This document shows positions 50,851-58,344 of a stretch of 64,000 bases of DNA, piece after piece. Numbering within the stretch: the first letter of the stretch is position 1; every line of letters starts with the position of its first letter. The notes beneath the pieces are model-generated. The model was not told where the DNA came from. It worked only from the letters and a program-made list of their open reading frames with translations, and searched no databases. Location of the stretch: positions 1 through 64,000 of the forward strand of contig JAWKPF010000015.1 in NCBI GenBank assembly GCA_041390825.1, given 5' to 3'. This DNA is from Thermomicrobiales bacterium (GTDB lineage: Bacteria; Chloroflexota; Chloroflexia; Thermomicrobiales; UBA6265). Position numbers and translations under genes: made by a program.

Positions 50851-53067
50851 ATGAGTCAACTCGCAACCAATGGCGTGATCGCGGAATACGAGGAGCGCGC
50901 CCGCACCGCGATCGCAAGCGCCGTTGCCGGGTTGGGATTGACTCCACGCGGGCCAATCGACCTCCGACCAGTACCCTTCACCGGCACCTGGGGTGTGGCC
51001 TCATCGATCAGCCACGCGCTCGCCGGGGAAGCCGCCGCAGCGGAGCTGGAGCGATCCGGCGCTCTCGAAGGACTCTCGAAGAAAGAAGCCAAGAAGCTGA
51101 CCAGCGAGCGCGCTCGAGCGATCTCGCTCGAACTGGCCGAGCAGATCGCCGCTGAATTGCGGGCCAGCGGCGCGTTTGGCGCGGTCGACGCAGCCAACGG
51201 CTACGTGAACATCTCCTTCGACCCGATGGTCGTTGCCTCCGGACTGGTGAGCGAAGTGCTCACACGCGGCGATGCGTATGGCCGCGGAGCGCCCAGGACC
51301 GAACGGGTGATGGTGGAGCATTCCCAGCCCAACACCCACAAGGTCTTCCACGTGGGACACCTGCGCAATTCCGTGCTTGGCGTATCGGTCAGCCGCATCC
51401 TGGCTGCTGCCGGATATCCGGTCATGGAAGCAACGTATCCTGGCGATATCGGCATGCACGTCATCAAGTGCCTCTGGTGCTATGAGCGGTTCCACCTCGG
51501 TCAGGAGCCAAAGGACATCGAATCGCGGGGCGCCTGGATCGGTCAGGTCTACGCCGAATCGGACGCGCGACTGGAATATCGCAAAGACGTCATCGGGTTC
51601 CTGCAATCGATCATCAAGGACGACCCGGTCTTCGTCGAGGCCATCGACCGGTTGCTCAAGCTCCTCTGGCGGGAAGAAGCGAACAACGAAGACATCGCCT
51701 ATCTGCTTGGCCGCTTCTCCTTTGGACAGGAGCTGAAAGACACCGACTTCCGGGACGATTCCACCATCGTCAAGTTCTGGCCAATCGTGGGGCAACAGCT
51801 CCGGCTGGAGTTGGAAAACGAAAAACCCTACGTCGAGGTCGAGGGTATCGCTCCTCCGGAAATGACACCGGGCGAGCGGCTCGACCGGTGGGAAGAGCTC
51901 AACCGGAACATCGCATGGTGGCCCCATGTGCCCGCATGGCGAGAAGAAGTCCGTCAGACGTTTGCCCGCTGGGAAGCGCAAGAACCGGCTCTGGTGGCGC
52001 TCTGGCAGGAAACACGGGAATGGAGCCTGACCGATTTCCGCCGCATCTTCGATGAGCTGGATGCGCATTTCGACGTCTGGTTCTTCGAAAGCGAAGTAGA
52101 AGAACCCGGCAAGGAAATCGTCAAGGAGTTGGTCGAAACCGGATTGGCGGAGATCAGCGACGGCTTGACGGTCGTCAAGATCGACGAAAAACTCGGGCTG
52201 ACCGACCCGGTCTACCGCACGCTGCCCATCCTTCGCTCGGATGGCACATCGCTCTATTCGACCAAGGACCTGGCGCTGACCAAACGAAAGTTCGAGGAGT
52301 TTGGGATCGACCGGGCAGTCTGGGTCGTCGACGTGCGCCAATCGCTCTATTTCAAGCAGATCTTCAAGATCCTCGAACTCTGGGGATTCGAGCAGGCCAA
52401 ACAGGCATATCACCTTCCCTACGAAATCGTCACGTTGCCAGAAGGTGTCATCTCCTCCCGCAAGGGACGCGCCCCCCTCTATGACGATGTGAAGGAAGCA
52501 GTGCTGCAACGGGCGCGGGAAATCATCGACGAGAAGAATCCTGAGCTTCCGGAGTCCTCGAAATCCGAGGTCGCCTGGCAGGTCGGCATTGGTTCCATCA
52601 AATACACGATGCTGGCGCGCGATAACAGCAAGGTCGTCGTTTTCGACCTCGACGAGGCGCTCTCATTCGATGGGCATGCCGCGCCATACATCCAATACGC
52701 CCATGCGCGCGCCTGTCGCATTCTGGAAAACGCCAGATGGGATCACGACGCGGCGGTCGGCAAGGCCGCGCTGGGCGAACTGTCGCTCGATTTCGGTGAG
52801 ATCCATCCGGCAGAACTCGCGCTGCTGCAGCAGATCGCCGCGTTGCCAGAGGAAGTGCAGCGTTCAGCAGATCAGTATCGGCCGTTGTTGATCGCCAATT
52901 ATGTCTATGAACTCGCCAAATCGTTCAACGACTTCTACCATGCCTGCCCGGTGATCCACTCGCAGGAGCCAGTGCGCAGCGCGCGGCTCGCGTTGGTGGA
53001 CGCTACCCGTCAGGCGCTCGCGAACGGCCTGGGATTGCTTGCCATCGAAGCACCGAGCGCGATGTGA
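50851..53067 (+). CDS. argS: Arginyl-tRNA synthetase, long form
   Basis: 738 residues. Class I synthetase charging tRNA-Arg. N-terminal ArgS additional domain to about 115, HIGH motif HVGHLRN, and a KMSKS-region variant GVISSRKGRAPLYDD; the C-terminal anticodon-binding (DALR) domain includes YVYELAKSFNDFYHACPV. Bacterial ArgS is usually 550-600 residues; the extra length is mostly an acidic, Trp-rich stretch of about 150 residues between PGDIGMHVIK and the ALVALWQETREWSL segment. AGGAG 10 bases upstream supports ATG 50851 over an ATG 13 codons earlier. Confidence 0.94.
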   Translation: MSQLATNGVIAEYEERARTAIASAVAGLGLTPRGPIDLRPVPFTGTWGVASSISHALAGEAAAAELERSGALEGLSKKEAKKLTSERARAISLELAEQIAAELRASGAFGAVDAANGYVNISFDPMVVASGLVSEVLTRGDAYGRGAPRTERVMVEHSQPNTHKVFHVGHLRNSVLGVSVSRILAAAGYPVMEATYPGDIGMHVIKCLWCYERFHLGQEPKDIESRGAWIGQVYAESDARLEYRKDVIGFLQSIIKDDPVFVEAIDRLLKLLWREEANNEDIAYLLGRFSFGQELKDTDFRDDSTIVKFWPIVGQQLRLELENEKPYVEVEGIAPPEMTPGERLDRWEELNRNIAWWPHVPAWREEVRQTFARWEAQEPALVALWQETREWSLTDFRRIFDELDAHFDVWFFESEVEEPGKEIVKELVETGLAEISDGLTVVKIDEKLGLTDPVYRTLPILRSDGTSLYSTKDLALTKRKFEEFGIDRAVWVVDVRQSLYFKQIFKILELWGFEQAKQAYHLPYEIVTLPEGVISSRKGRAPLYDDVKEAVLQRAREIIDEKNPELPESSKSEVAWQVGIGSIKYTMLARDNSKVVVFDLDEALSFDGHAAPYIQYAHARACRILENARWDHDAAVGKAALGELSLDFGEIHPAELALLQQIAALPEEVQRSADQYRPLLIANYVYELAKSFNDFYHACPVIHSQEPVRSARLALVDATRQALANGLGLLAIEAPSAM

Positions 53068-53070
53068 ATG

Positions 53071-53100
53071 GGGTCCGGAGTCCGGTGTCCGGAGTCCGGG
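53071..53100 (+). repeat. CCGGA-rich dispersed repeat, copy D
   Basis: Reads GTCCGGAGTCC-GGT-GTCCGGAGTCCGG just after the argS stop, matching copy A at 6181-6208 at 25 of 27 positions. Could fold as a terminator-like hairpin because TCCGGA is self-complementary. Confidence 0.75.
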
Positions 53101-53239
53101 AAGTAGTTGCCCATCCCTGAAAAAACGCATTCCGCCGGTGGATCGATGTTGCTTGACCGCATGACCGCCGCGCCCCTGTGCTAGCATCATCGGACGATTC
53201 ACGATCGTCCGATCACCAGCAAAGCAAGGCGGCCCGAAC

Positions 53240-54094
53240 ATGATGTTTCGATTGGTCCGGTTTTTCATCTTTTGGCTCACGCTTGGCCGCATCAAGTGGT
53301 TGATGCGGCTGAGTTGGGTATGGCGGCTCATAGTCTTCCTGGGAATCTCAGGCTGGCTCGCAAAGAAGCTGCGCAAAGCAATCGGACTCGACAAGAGCGC
53401 GAAGACCGATGTCGATTCCGCCTGGGCAGAAGCGCTGCGTTACACCCCATCTTCAGCAGCCACTGGTGTGGCGTACACGGCTCCACAAGCGAGCGAATCG
53501 CCAGTGACTCCGCAGCGTACCGCTCCGGTTGTCGAATCGCGCTCGGAAGTCACCGGTGTTTCAGTCGATGGCACTGAAGAAACGATCACTATCCATGAAG
53601 TGAGCGTGGAAGGGGAAACCGAGACGATCGTGCAAATTGCCGACGACGCCGGGAATGCCGAAACCGTGGTGACCAGTTCGACCACGGAAGATCTCGATCT
53701 CGCCAACCTCGGAGCACCGCCGACTGAGCAAGAGCAGCTCATCGACGAGATCGTCGAGGCCGAAATCGAGACCGAAGCGGCAATCGATGAGATTCTCGAC
53801 ACACTCGAGGCTGCTGAGCCCGATCTCCCGGAACCCGAGACCGAAGCGGCGCAGGCCGCTCCAAAGAAATCGCGATCCACGCGCAAACCCAAGCCTGAGC
53901 CGGTCATCGATCCGGATTGGGTGCGGGGCGATGGTTCGCACAATTGCCCGGAATCGCACCCGGTCAAGGCGAAGGCCAGCTCGATGATCTACTACGTTCC
54001 CGAGAGTGGGCACTACGATCGCACGATCCCCGATGTCTGCTTTGCCTCCGAGGTCGATGCGGAGGCGTCCGGATACCGAGCGCCGCGCCGCTAG
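53240..54094 (+). CDS. Membrane-anchored acidic protein with C-terminal Cys-containing domain
   Basis: 284 residues. A basic, aromatic N-terminus (MMFRLVRFFIFWLTLGRIKW and RLIVFLGISGWLAKK) probably lies along or across the membrane. Residues 55-210 are acidic, repetitive and low complexity (many Glu/Thr, EIVEAEIETEAAIDEI). The last 55 residues form a compact domain: NCPESHPVKAKASSMIYYVP, SGHYDRTIPDVCFASEVDAE, ASGYRAPRR, a pattern (CP..HPVK...S.IYY.P...YDRT.P..CF.S...A...GYR) seen at the C-terminus of many actinobacterial and chloroflexal proteins. The function of that domain is not established here. Overlaps NnrE by 4 bases, convergent. Confidence 0.75.
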   Translation: MMFRLVRFFIFWLTLGRIKWLMRLSWVWRLIVFLGISGWLAKKLRKAIGLDKSAKTDVDSAWAEALRYTPSSAATGVAYTAPQASESPVTPQRTAPVVESRSEVTGVSVDGTEETITIHEVSVEGETETIVQIADDAGNAETVVTSSTTEDLDLANLGAPPTEQEQLIDEIVEAEIETEAAIDEILDTLEAAEPDLPEPETEAAQAAPKKSRSTRKPKPEPVIDPDWVRGDGSHNCPESHPVKAKASSMIYYVPESGHYDRTIPDVCFASEVDAEASGYRAPRR

Positions 54095-54819
54095 GACGGC
54101 CAGGGCTGGCCATCGAGCGTGACGAACTCAGCAGCATCGAATATCGATGTCACGGGAATCCCGGCCGCAGCGTAGGCAGCGGCCGGGATTCCAATATCCG
54201 CCACGACGACGCTCCCTGCGTGAATCGGACCGCCCTCGACCAGCAGCCCAACTTTGGGCAGCCCGAGGGTGAGTGTGACGTCCGCGACGATCGACGAAGG
54301 AAAAGCGACTCCAGTCGTCGCATCGACGCCCGACGGCATGTCGATCGCCAAAACGCGCGCTCGGGAACGGTTGGCCGCCGCTATGAGATCCGCGGCCCGG
54401 CCCGAGGGCGCGGCACTCAACCCGAACCCAAACAGCCCATCGATGACGAGATCGACGTCGCTGAGATCGATTCGGTCAGCCGGACCAGCAATCGGCATGC
54501 CGAGCTTCTGACAGACGTGCAGATTGTGCGCTGCGAGTCCGCGATACTCGTCGGCGGGCTTGACCAGCCAACAACGCACATCGAACCCCCACCCGGCCAG
54601 GTGGCGCGCGCAAACTAATCCGTCGCCGCCATTTCCTCCGCTGCCACAGAGCACGGCCACCGGACCAGCAGGCTGCAGGATTCTCGCGACGCGCGCAACG
54701 GCCCGGCCCGCGATCTCCATCACCTGCAGCAATTCGAGTCCGCATACCTCGACCATCGCGTGGTCGACCGCGGCCATTTGCGATCCGGTCACGAGCGGCA
54801 ACGTGGACAAGCGTTCCAT
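54091..54819 (-). CDS. nnrE: NAD(P)H-hydrate epimerase (YjeF N-domain)
   Basis: 242 residues, only the epimerase domain; the ADP-dependent dehydratase domain (NnrD) is absent. Repairs hydrated NAD(P)H. Features: QMAAVDHAMVEVCGLELLQV at the N-terminus, VLCGSGGNGGDGLVCARHL (nucleotide loop), LVIDGLFGFGLSAAPSG (catalytic Asp) and VLAIDMPSGVDATTGV. AGGA 8 bases upstream of ATG 54819. A short leader unit with its own promoter and terminator lies directly upstream. Confidence 0.9.
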   Translation of the reverse strand: MERLSTLPLVTGSQMAAVDHAMVEVCGLELLQVMEIAGRAVARVARILQPAGPVAVLCGSGGNGGDGLVCARHLAGWGFDVRCWLVKPADEYRGLAAHNLHVCQKLGMPIAGPADRIDLSDVDLVIDGLFGFGLSAAPSGRAADLIAAANRSRARVLAIDMPSGVDATTGVAFPSSIVADVTLTLGLPKVGLLVEGGPIHAGSVVVADIGIPAAAYAAAGIPVTSIFDAAEFVTLDGQPWPS

Positions 54820-54843
54820 AGGGTGATCCTACCCCGAGACAAC

Positions 54844-54970
54844 AAGAAATGCCGCGACCAGGTGGCCACGGCATTTCTCGTTGGGTTCGACCGGGGAGAG
54901 GGCGCTGCCCGGCCGGGCAGATGTCGTTTCTGCGAACTCCATCGGAGGTGCAGCCGATGTACTTGAGTTC
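54844..54970 (-). ncRNA. Predicted short structured transcript or attenuated leader upstream of nnrE
   Basis: Downstream of a near-consensus promoter, the minus-strand sequence contains three hairpins in about 130 bases: GAACTC...GAGTTC with nested ATCGG/CCGAT (54970-54934), the perfect palindrome CTGCCCGGCCGGGCAG (54920-54905), and AGAAATGCCG...CGGCATTTCT (54878-54845) followed by TTGTTGT, a terminator form. CGAACCCAACGAGA precedes the last hairpin, as at the efe terminator. A 48-codon frame exists but has no ribosome site and its ATG lies above the predicted start, so a non-coding RNA or nnrE leader is preferred. No known RNA family was recognised. Confidence 0.4.
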
Positions 54971-54976
54971 CTCATA

Positions 54977-55005
54977 ACTTTATACAGATATGATTGCGTT
55001 GTCAA
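54977..55005 (-). promoter_or_regulatory. Sigma70-type promoter of the structured transcript / nnrE
   Basis: Minus strand TTGACA (55005-55000) with TAAAGT at a 17-base spacing (54982-54977) or TATAAA at 15 bases. Predicted transcript start near 54970. Confidence 0.55.
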
Positions 55006-55064
55006 GGGCAGAACACGGGAGGTTCGCGATGCGACGTGTCGGAGACCGGGCACATGAGGAATGC

Positions 55065-55070
55065 GATACT
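55065..55070 (+). promoter_or_regulatory. ATGCGATACT box upstream of the LuxR pseudogene
   Basis: GATACT of the shared ATGCGATACTTC block; 53 bases before the ATG at 55118. Readable as an extended -10 (TGCGATACT). The same block precedes both intact paralogues. Confidence 0.45.
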
Positions 55071-55117
55071 TCGGCATCACATTCGGCCTCGTCCAGGCAA
55101 GGTTTCCTCATCCTCCG

Positions 55118-55737
55118 ATGACTGTTCCATCTCGTTCGGCGCTTCCCCGGCCATTCACGTCGCTGCCCGCCGGATTCGCGAATATCTCGACCTTTGTTCG
55201 TCCTTTCGTCTGATCGGAGTCGTGACCGAAGCGATCGATGCCACTGCAAGCCTGCTCTCCGAGCTTGGTGACCACGAAGCCGGGGCGCTGCTCTTCGGAG
55301 CAGCAGAGCGCCTGAATGAGGAAACGGGCAATCCGTCGACCTTTCCCGAGCGTCCAATCTATGACGCTGCGCGCGCGCTTGCCCGTACCGCGCTCGGGAC
55401 AGAACGCTATCTCGAACTTCATCGCGAAGGAGAGCTTCTTGCCCTCGAACCTGCGCTCGCCCTGACCCGCACCCATCTGGAAACCATCGAACACGGCGAT
55501 GCTGCCCCGCTGCAGGGTCGCGCGCGGCGTCCGTTGACCCCGCGCGAGCTGGAAGTGCTGCAACTGGTGGCGGTTGGCTTGACAGACCGGGAGATCGGTG
55601 ACCGGCTCTTCATCAGCTACCGAACAGCCCGCACCCACGTCAGCAACATCCTGGAGAAACTGGATGTGCCGAGTCGATCGGCCGCCACTACGCTGGCGCT
55701 CCGCGAGGGGCTGATTCGTTTGGACGATATGAGCTAG
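55118..55737 (+). pseudogene. LuxR-type ATPase regulator collapsed by an internal deletion
   Basis: The ATG at 55118 begins MTVPSRSALPRPFTSL, aligning with the N-terminus of the next paralogue (LPVPFTTL at the same distance from Met). At about 55162-55166 the homology switches frame to AARRIREYLDLCSSFRLIGV, which matches the paralogue near residue 614 (AARQFRTALDFSLEHQIVG). From there the helical domain and an intact LuxR HTH (LTPRELEVLQLVAVGLTDRE, IGDRLFISYRTARTHVSNIL) continue to 55737. The whole NB-ARC ATPase, about 600 codons, is missing and the join is out of frame. The C-terminal frame is open further upstream but lacks a credible start; expression of a HTH fragment cannot be excluded. 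Confidence 0.75.
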
Positions 55738-55749
55738 CGTCTGCTTCCC

Positions 55750-55766
55750 GTATCGGATGCGATACT
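55750..55766 (+). promoter_or_regulatory. ATGCGATACT box with inverted repeat upstream of LuxR regulator 2
   Basis: GTATCG-GATG-CGATAC is an inverted repeat with 6-base arms; its right arm forms ATGCGATACT, with GATACT starting 55 bases before the ATG at 55816. Confidence 0.5.
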
Positions 55767-55815
55767 TCCCAGCCGTTCGTTCGACCCGTTCCCCAGGGGC
55801 AAACTGCACCGTTTC

Positions 55816-58245
55816 ATGATTTCGATCCCCTCGCCCAACCTGCCGGTTCCGTTCACCACGCTGGTTGGACGAGAGCATGACATCGCGGCCATCGTCTCGC
55901 GCTTGCGCGCGGCAGACAGTTCGATTCTGACGCTCGTAGGTCCAGCCGGTGTCGGCAAGACGCGGCTTGCGATTGCGGTTGCCGAGCGGATGCGCGACGA
56001 ACTACCGGACGGCGTCGTCTACATCGACCTCTCCACCATGACCGACGCGTCACAGGTGATTCCCGCCGTCGCAAGCACGATCGGACTGCCCGAAGAAGCC
56101 GGCGCCTCGAGCCAGCTCGCCTCCTACCTGTCCGATCGTGACATCCTGCTCGTATTGGATGGCTTCGAACAGGTACTCGATGCTGGATCCGCGCTGAATG
56201 CCTGTTTGGCTGGCGCGCCGGGCGTGCGCGCGCTGGTCACCAGCCAGGCGCCGCTCCGCGTGCGCGGAGAGCATGCATTCACTGTCGAGCCGCTCTCCCT
56301 GCCTCCCACGATCACCGCCCAGGATGCGGCCACAGCCGATCTGGCGGAGATTGGCGCCATTCCGGCTGTGCAGCTCTTCGTTGCGCGGGCGCAGGTCGCC
56401 CGTCCGGGTTTCGCGCTTACCGCGGGAAACATGCCGGCGGTCGCCGCCATCTGCCGATACCTCGACGGTGTGCCGCTGGCCATCGAACTGGCCGCGGCGA
56501 GGAGCAATGTGCTCTCGCCAGAAGCGCTGGTGAACCGCCTGGGCGCTTCGCTACAACTCCTGCGCGGCGGTCCTCGCGATGCTCCGAATCGACATCAGGC
56601 GCTCCATGCCGCGATCGAATGGACGTATGGGCTGCTCTCTCCGCAAGAGGCGCTGCTCCTCGATCGCCTTTCGGTTTTTTCCGGGTCGTTCTCGCTCTCG
56701 GCCGCGGAAGCCATTGCCGGCAACGCGCCGATCTCCTTCGCGCCTTCGATCTATGTCGATCCCAATCAGCCGCCCCCACCGGAAGACGATCTCCTCGATT
56801 GGTCCGACGTTTTCGATCTGCTCGATGGGTTGGTCGATCACAGTCTGGTGCAGCGGGTGGAGTCGAACGACGACGAACCCCGCTTTCGGCTCTTCCAGAC
56901 GATCCGGCAGTTCGCTGCGGCCAAACTGGCCGAACGGGAAGATACCGAGCGCACTGCCTTGCGCCACGCCACCTGGTTCCACGCGCAAGCGGAGAGCGCC
57001 TGGATGGCGAATGGCGTTCCAGAGCTGGAACAGGACTGGCTCGACCGTCTCGATTGCGACTACGAGAATCTGCGGTCAGCACTCGACTATCTGGCAGACA
57101 CCGATCCGGCCACCGGAAGCACCTTTGCGGCCGCGTTGGTCTGGTATTTCTACATCCGCGGGCATCGCATGGACGGAATCCGCGCGATGCAACGTCCGCT
57201 AGGGCGTTTCGATCCAGCAACGTTGCTCCCCATGGCGCGTGCCCGAAACGACTTTGCGCTGGGCAACCTGCTGGCGCTCTTTCCGCAAACGAAGCGGGAA
57301 GGAGTCGCCTATCTGGAGCGAGTGCTCGATCAGTTGCGGACGCTCGGCAATGAATGGGGCGCCGGCTACACGTTGCTCTCGCTCGCGGCACTGACGGAGG
57401 ACGAAGGGAACTACCAGCAGGCGCTGGCATACATCGACGAAGCGCTGCCGTTGCTGATCGCAGTGGGCGATACGCCCACCCTGGCAAACGTACGGTTTCA
57501 TCAGGCGGTCAATCTTTTCGGGCTCGGGGAGCTGGATCGCGCCCGGGAGCTGGCGAGCGGGGTCGCCGACGTCCCCATCCAGGACGCCGGCATCAACATT
57601 GCCTATGCCACTCACTTGCTCGGGATGATCGAACTGGCGGAAAGCAACATTGGCGCCGCGGCTCGGCAGTTCCGGACGGCACTCGATTTCTCGCTGGAGC
57701 ACCAGATCGTCGGCACGGCAACCGAGCTCATCGACGCCGCCGCCAGCGTCACTGCCGCCAGTGGCGATCTGGAGCTCTCCGCCCGGCTCTTCGGCGCGGC
57801 CGACCGGCTCAATCGGGAAACCGGCAATCCAATCACACTGCCAGAGTCGATCTATTACAGCAACGCGAGAGATCACGTTCGGGAAACCATGACCGTCGCC
57901 AGATTCAACGAGCTGCAGGCGGCCGGAGCTGCGATGTCGCTCGACCAGGGATTCGCTTTGGCGCGTACCGCGCTGGAGGCAATCGCCCTCACTTCCCAAG
58001 CGGAGATGGTGGCCGAGCCGGACCACTCCAGTGTCAGCACTCTTGGCTTGACCAACCGCGAGATCGAAGTCTTGCGGTTGGTGGCAATGGGTCTGAGCGA
58101 TCGCGAGGTTGGTGACCGGCTCTTCATCAGTCACGGCACAGCCCGTACTCACGTACGCAATATTCTCGGCAAACTGGGAGTCCATTCACGCACGGCCGCA
58201 ACCAGTGTCGCGCTCCGGGAACGGCTGATCGGGCCCGATCGCTAG
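55816..58245 (+). CDS. LuxR-family transcriptional regulator with NB-ARC/AAA ATPase domain (copy 2)
   Basis: 809 residues. ATPase domain from about 17: LVGREHDIAAIV, Walker A LVGPAGVGKTRLA (42-49), Walker B ILLVLDGFEQVLD, sensor LVTSQAPLRVRGE, and the GxP-like GVPLAIELAAAR. Then a winged-helix linker (LLLDRLSVFSGSFSL), tetratricopeptide-like helical repeats to about 690, and a C-terminal LuxR HTH (LTNREIEVLRLVAMGLSDRE). STAND-type ATP-dependent activator/repressor; signal unknown. The ATG at 55816 has only a weak ribosome site. Middle member of a tandem triplet of paralogues. Confidence 0.9.
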   Translation: MISIPSPNLPVPFTTLVGREHDIAAIVSRLRAADSSILTLVGPAGVGKTRLAIAVAERMRDELPDGVVYIDLSTMTDASQVIPAVASTIGLPEEAGASSQLASYLSDRDILLVLDGFEQVLDAGSALNACLAGAPGVRALVTSQAPLRVRGEHAFTVEPLSLPPTITAQDAATADLAEIGAIPAVQLFVARAQVARPGFALTAGNMPAVAAICRYLDGVPLAIELAAARSNVLSPEALVNRLGASLQLLRGGPRDAPNRHQALHAAIEWTYGLLSPQEALLLDRLSVFSGSFSLSAAEAIAGNAPISFAPSIYVDPNQPPPPEDDLLDWSDVFDLLDGLVDHSLVQRVESNDDEPRFRLFQTIRQFAAAKLAEREDTERTALRHATWFHAQAESAWMANGVPELEQDWLDRLDCDYENLRSALDYLADTDPATGSTFAAALVWYFYIRGHRMDGIRAMQRPLGRFDPATLLPMARARNDFALGNLLALFPQTKREGVAYLERVLDQLRTLGNEWGAGYTLLSLAALTEDEGNYQQALAYIDEALPLLIAVGDTPTLANVRFHQAVNLFGLGELDRARELASGVADVPIQDAGINIAYATHLLGMIELAESNIGAAARQFRTALDFSLEHQIVGTATELIDAAASVTAASGDLELSARLFGAADRLNRETGNPITLPESIYYSNARDHVRETMTVARFNELQAAGAAMSLDQGFALARTALEAIALTSQAEMVAEPDHSSVSTLGLTNREIEVLRLVAMGLSDREVGDRLFISHGTARTHVRNILGKLGVHSRTAATSVALRERLIGPDR

Positions 58246-58289
58246 GGTCCGCTCCAACGCACCCGTCATCGCACGCTGCCGGACAATGC

Positions 58290-58295
58290 GATACT
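58290..58295 (+). promoter_or_regulatory. ATGCGATACT box upstream of LuxR regulator 3
   Basis: GATACT within ACAATGCGATACTG, 55 bases before the TTG start at 58345, the same distance as for regulator 2. Confidence 0.45.
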
Positions 58296-58344
58296 GACGT
58301 CGAACCAACAAGCAACGTTTCAGCATCGATCGCGGAGTATCCCG

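Noticed and set aside
54829..54975. 48-codon frame inside the structured transcript upstream of nnrE
   Set aside because: No ribosome site, an ATG at or above the predicted transcript start, and its C-terminal sense is made by the terminator hairpin.
55029..55121. 30-codon ORF with a strong ribosome site before the LuxR pseudogene
   Set aside because: Not listed as a gene because there is no homologous ORF before the other two paralogues and it overlaps the conserved ATGCGATACT box; kept as a note in the finding.
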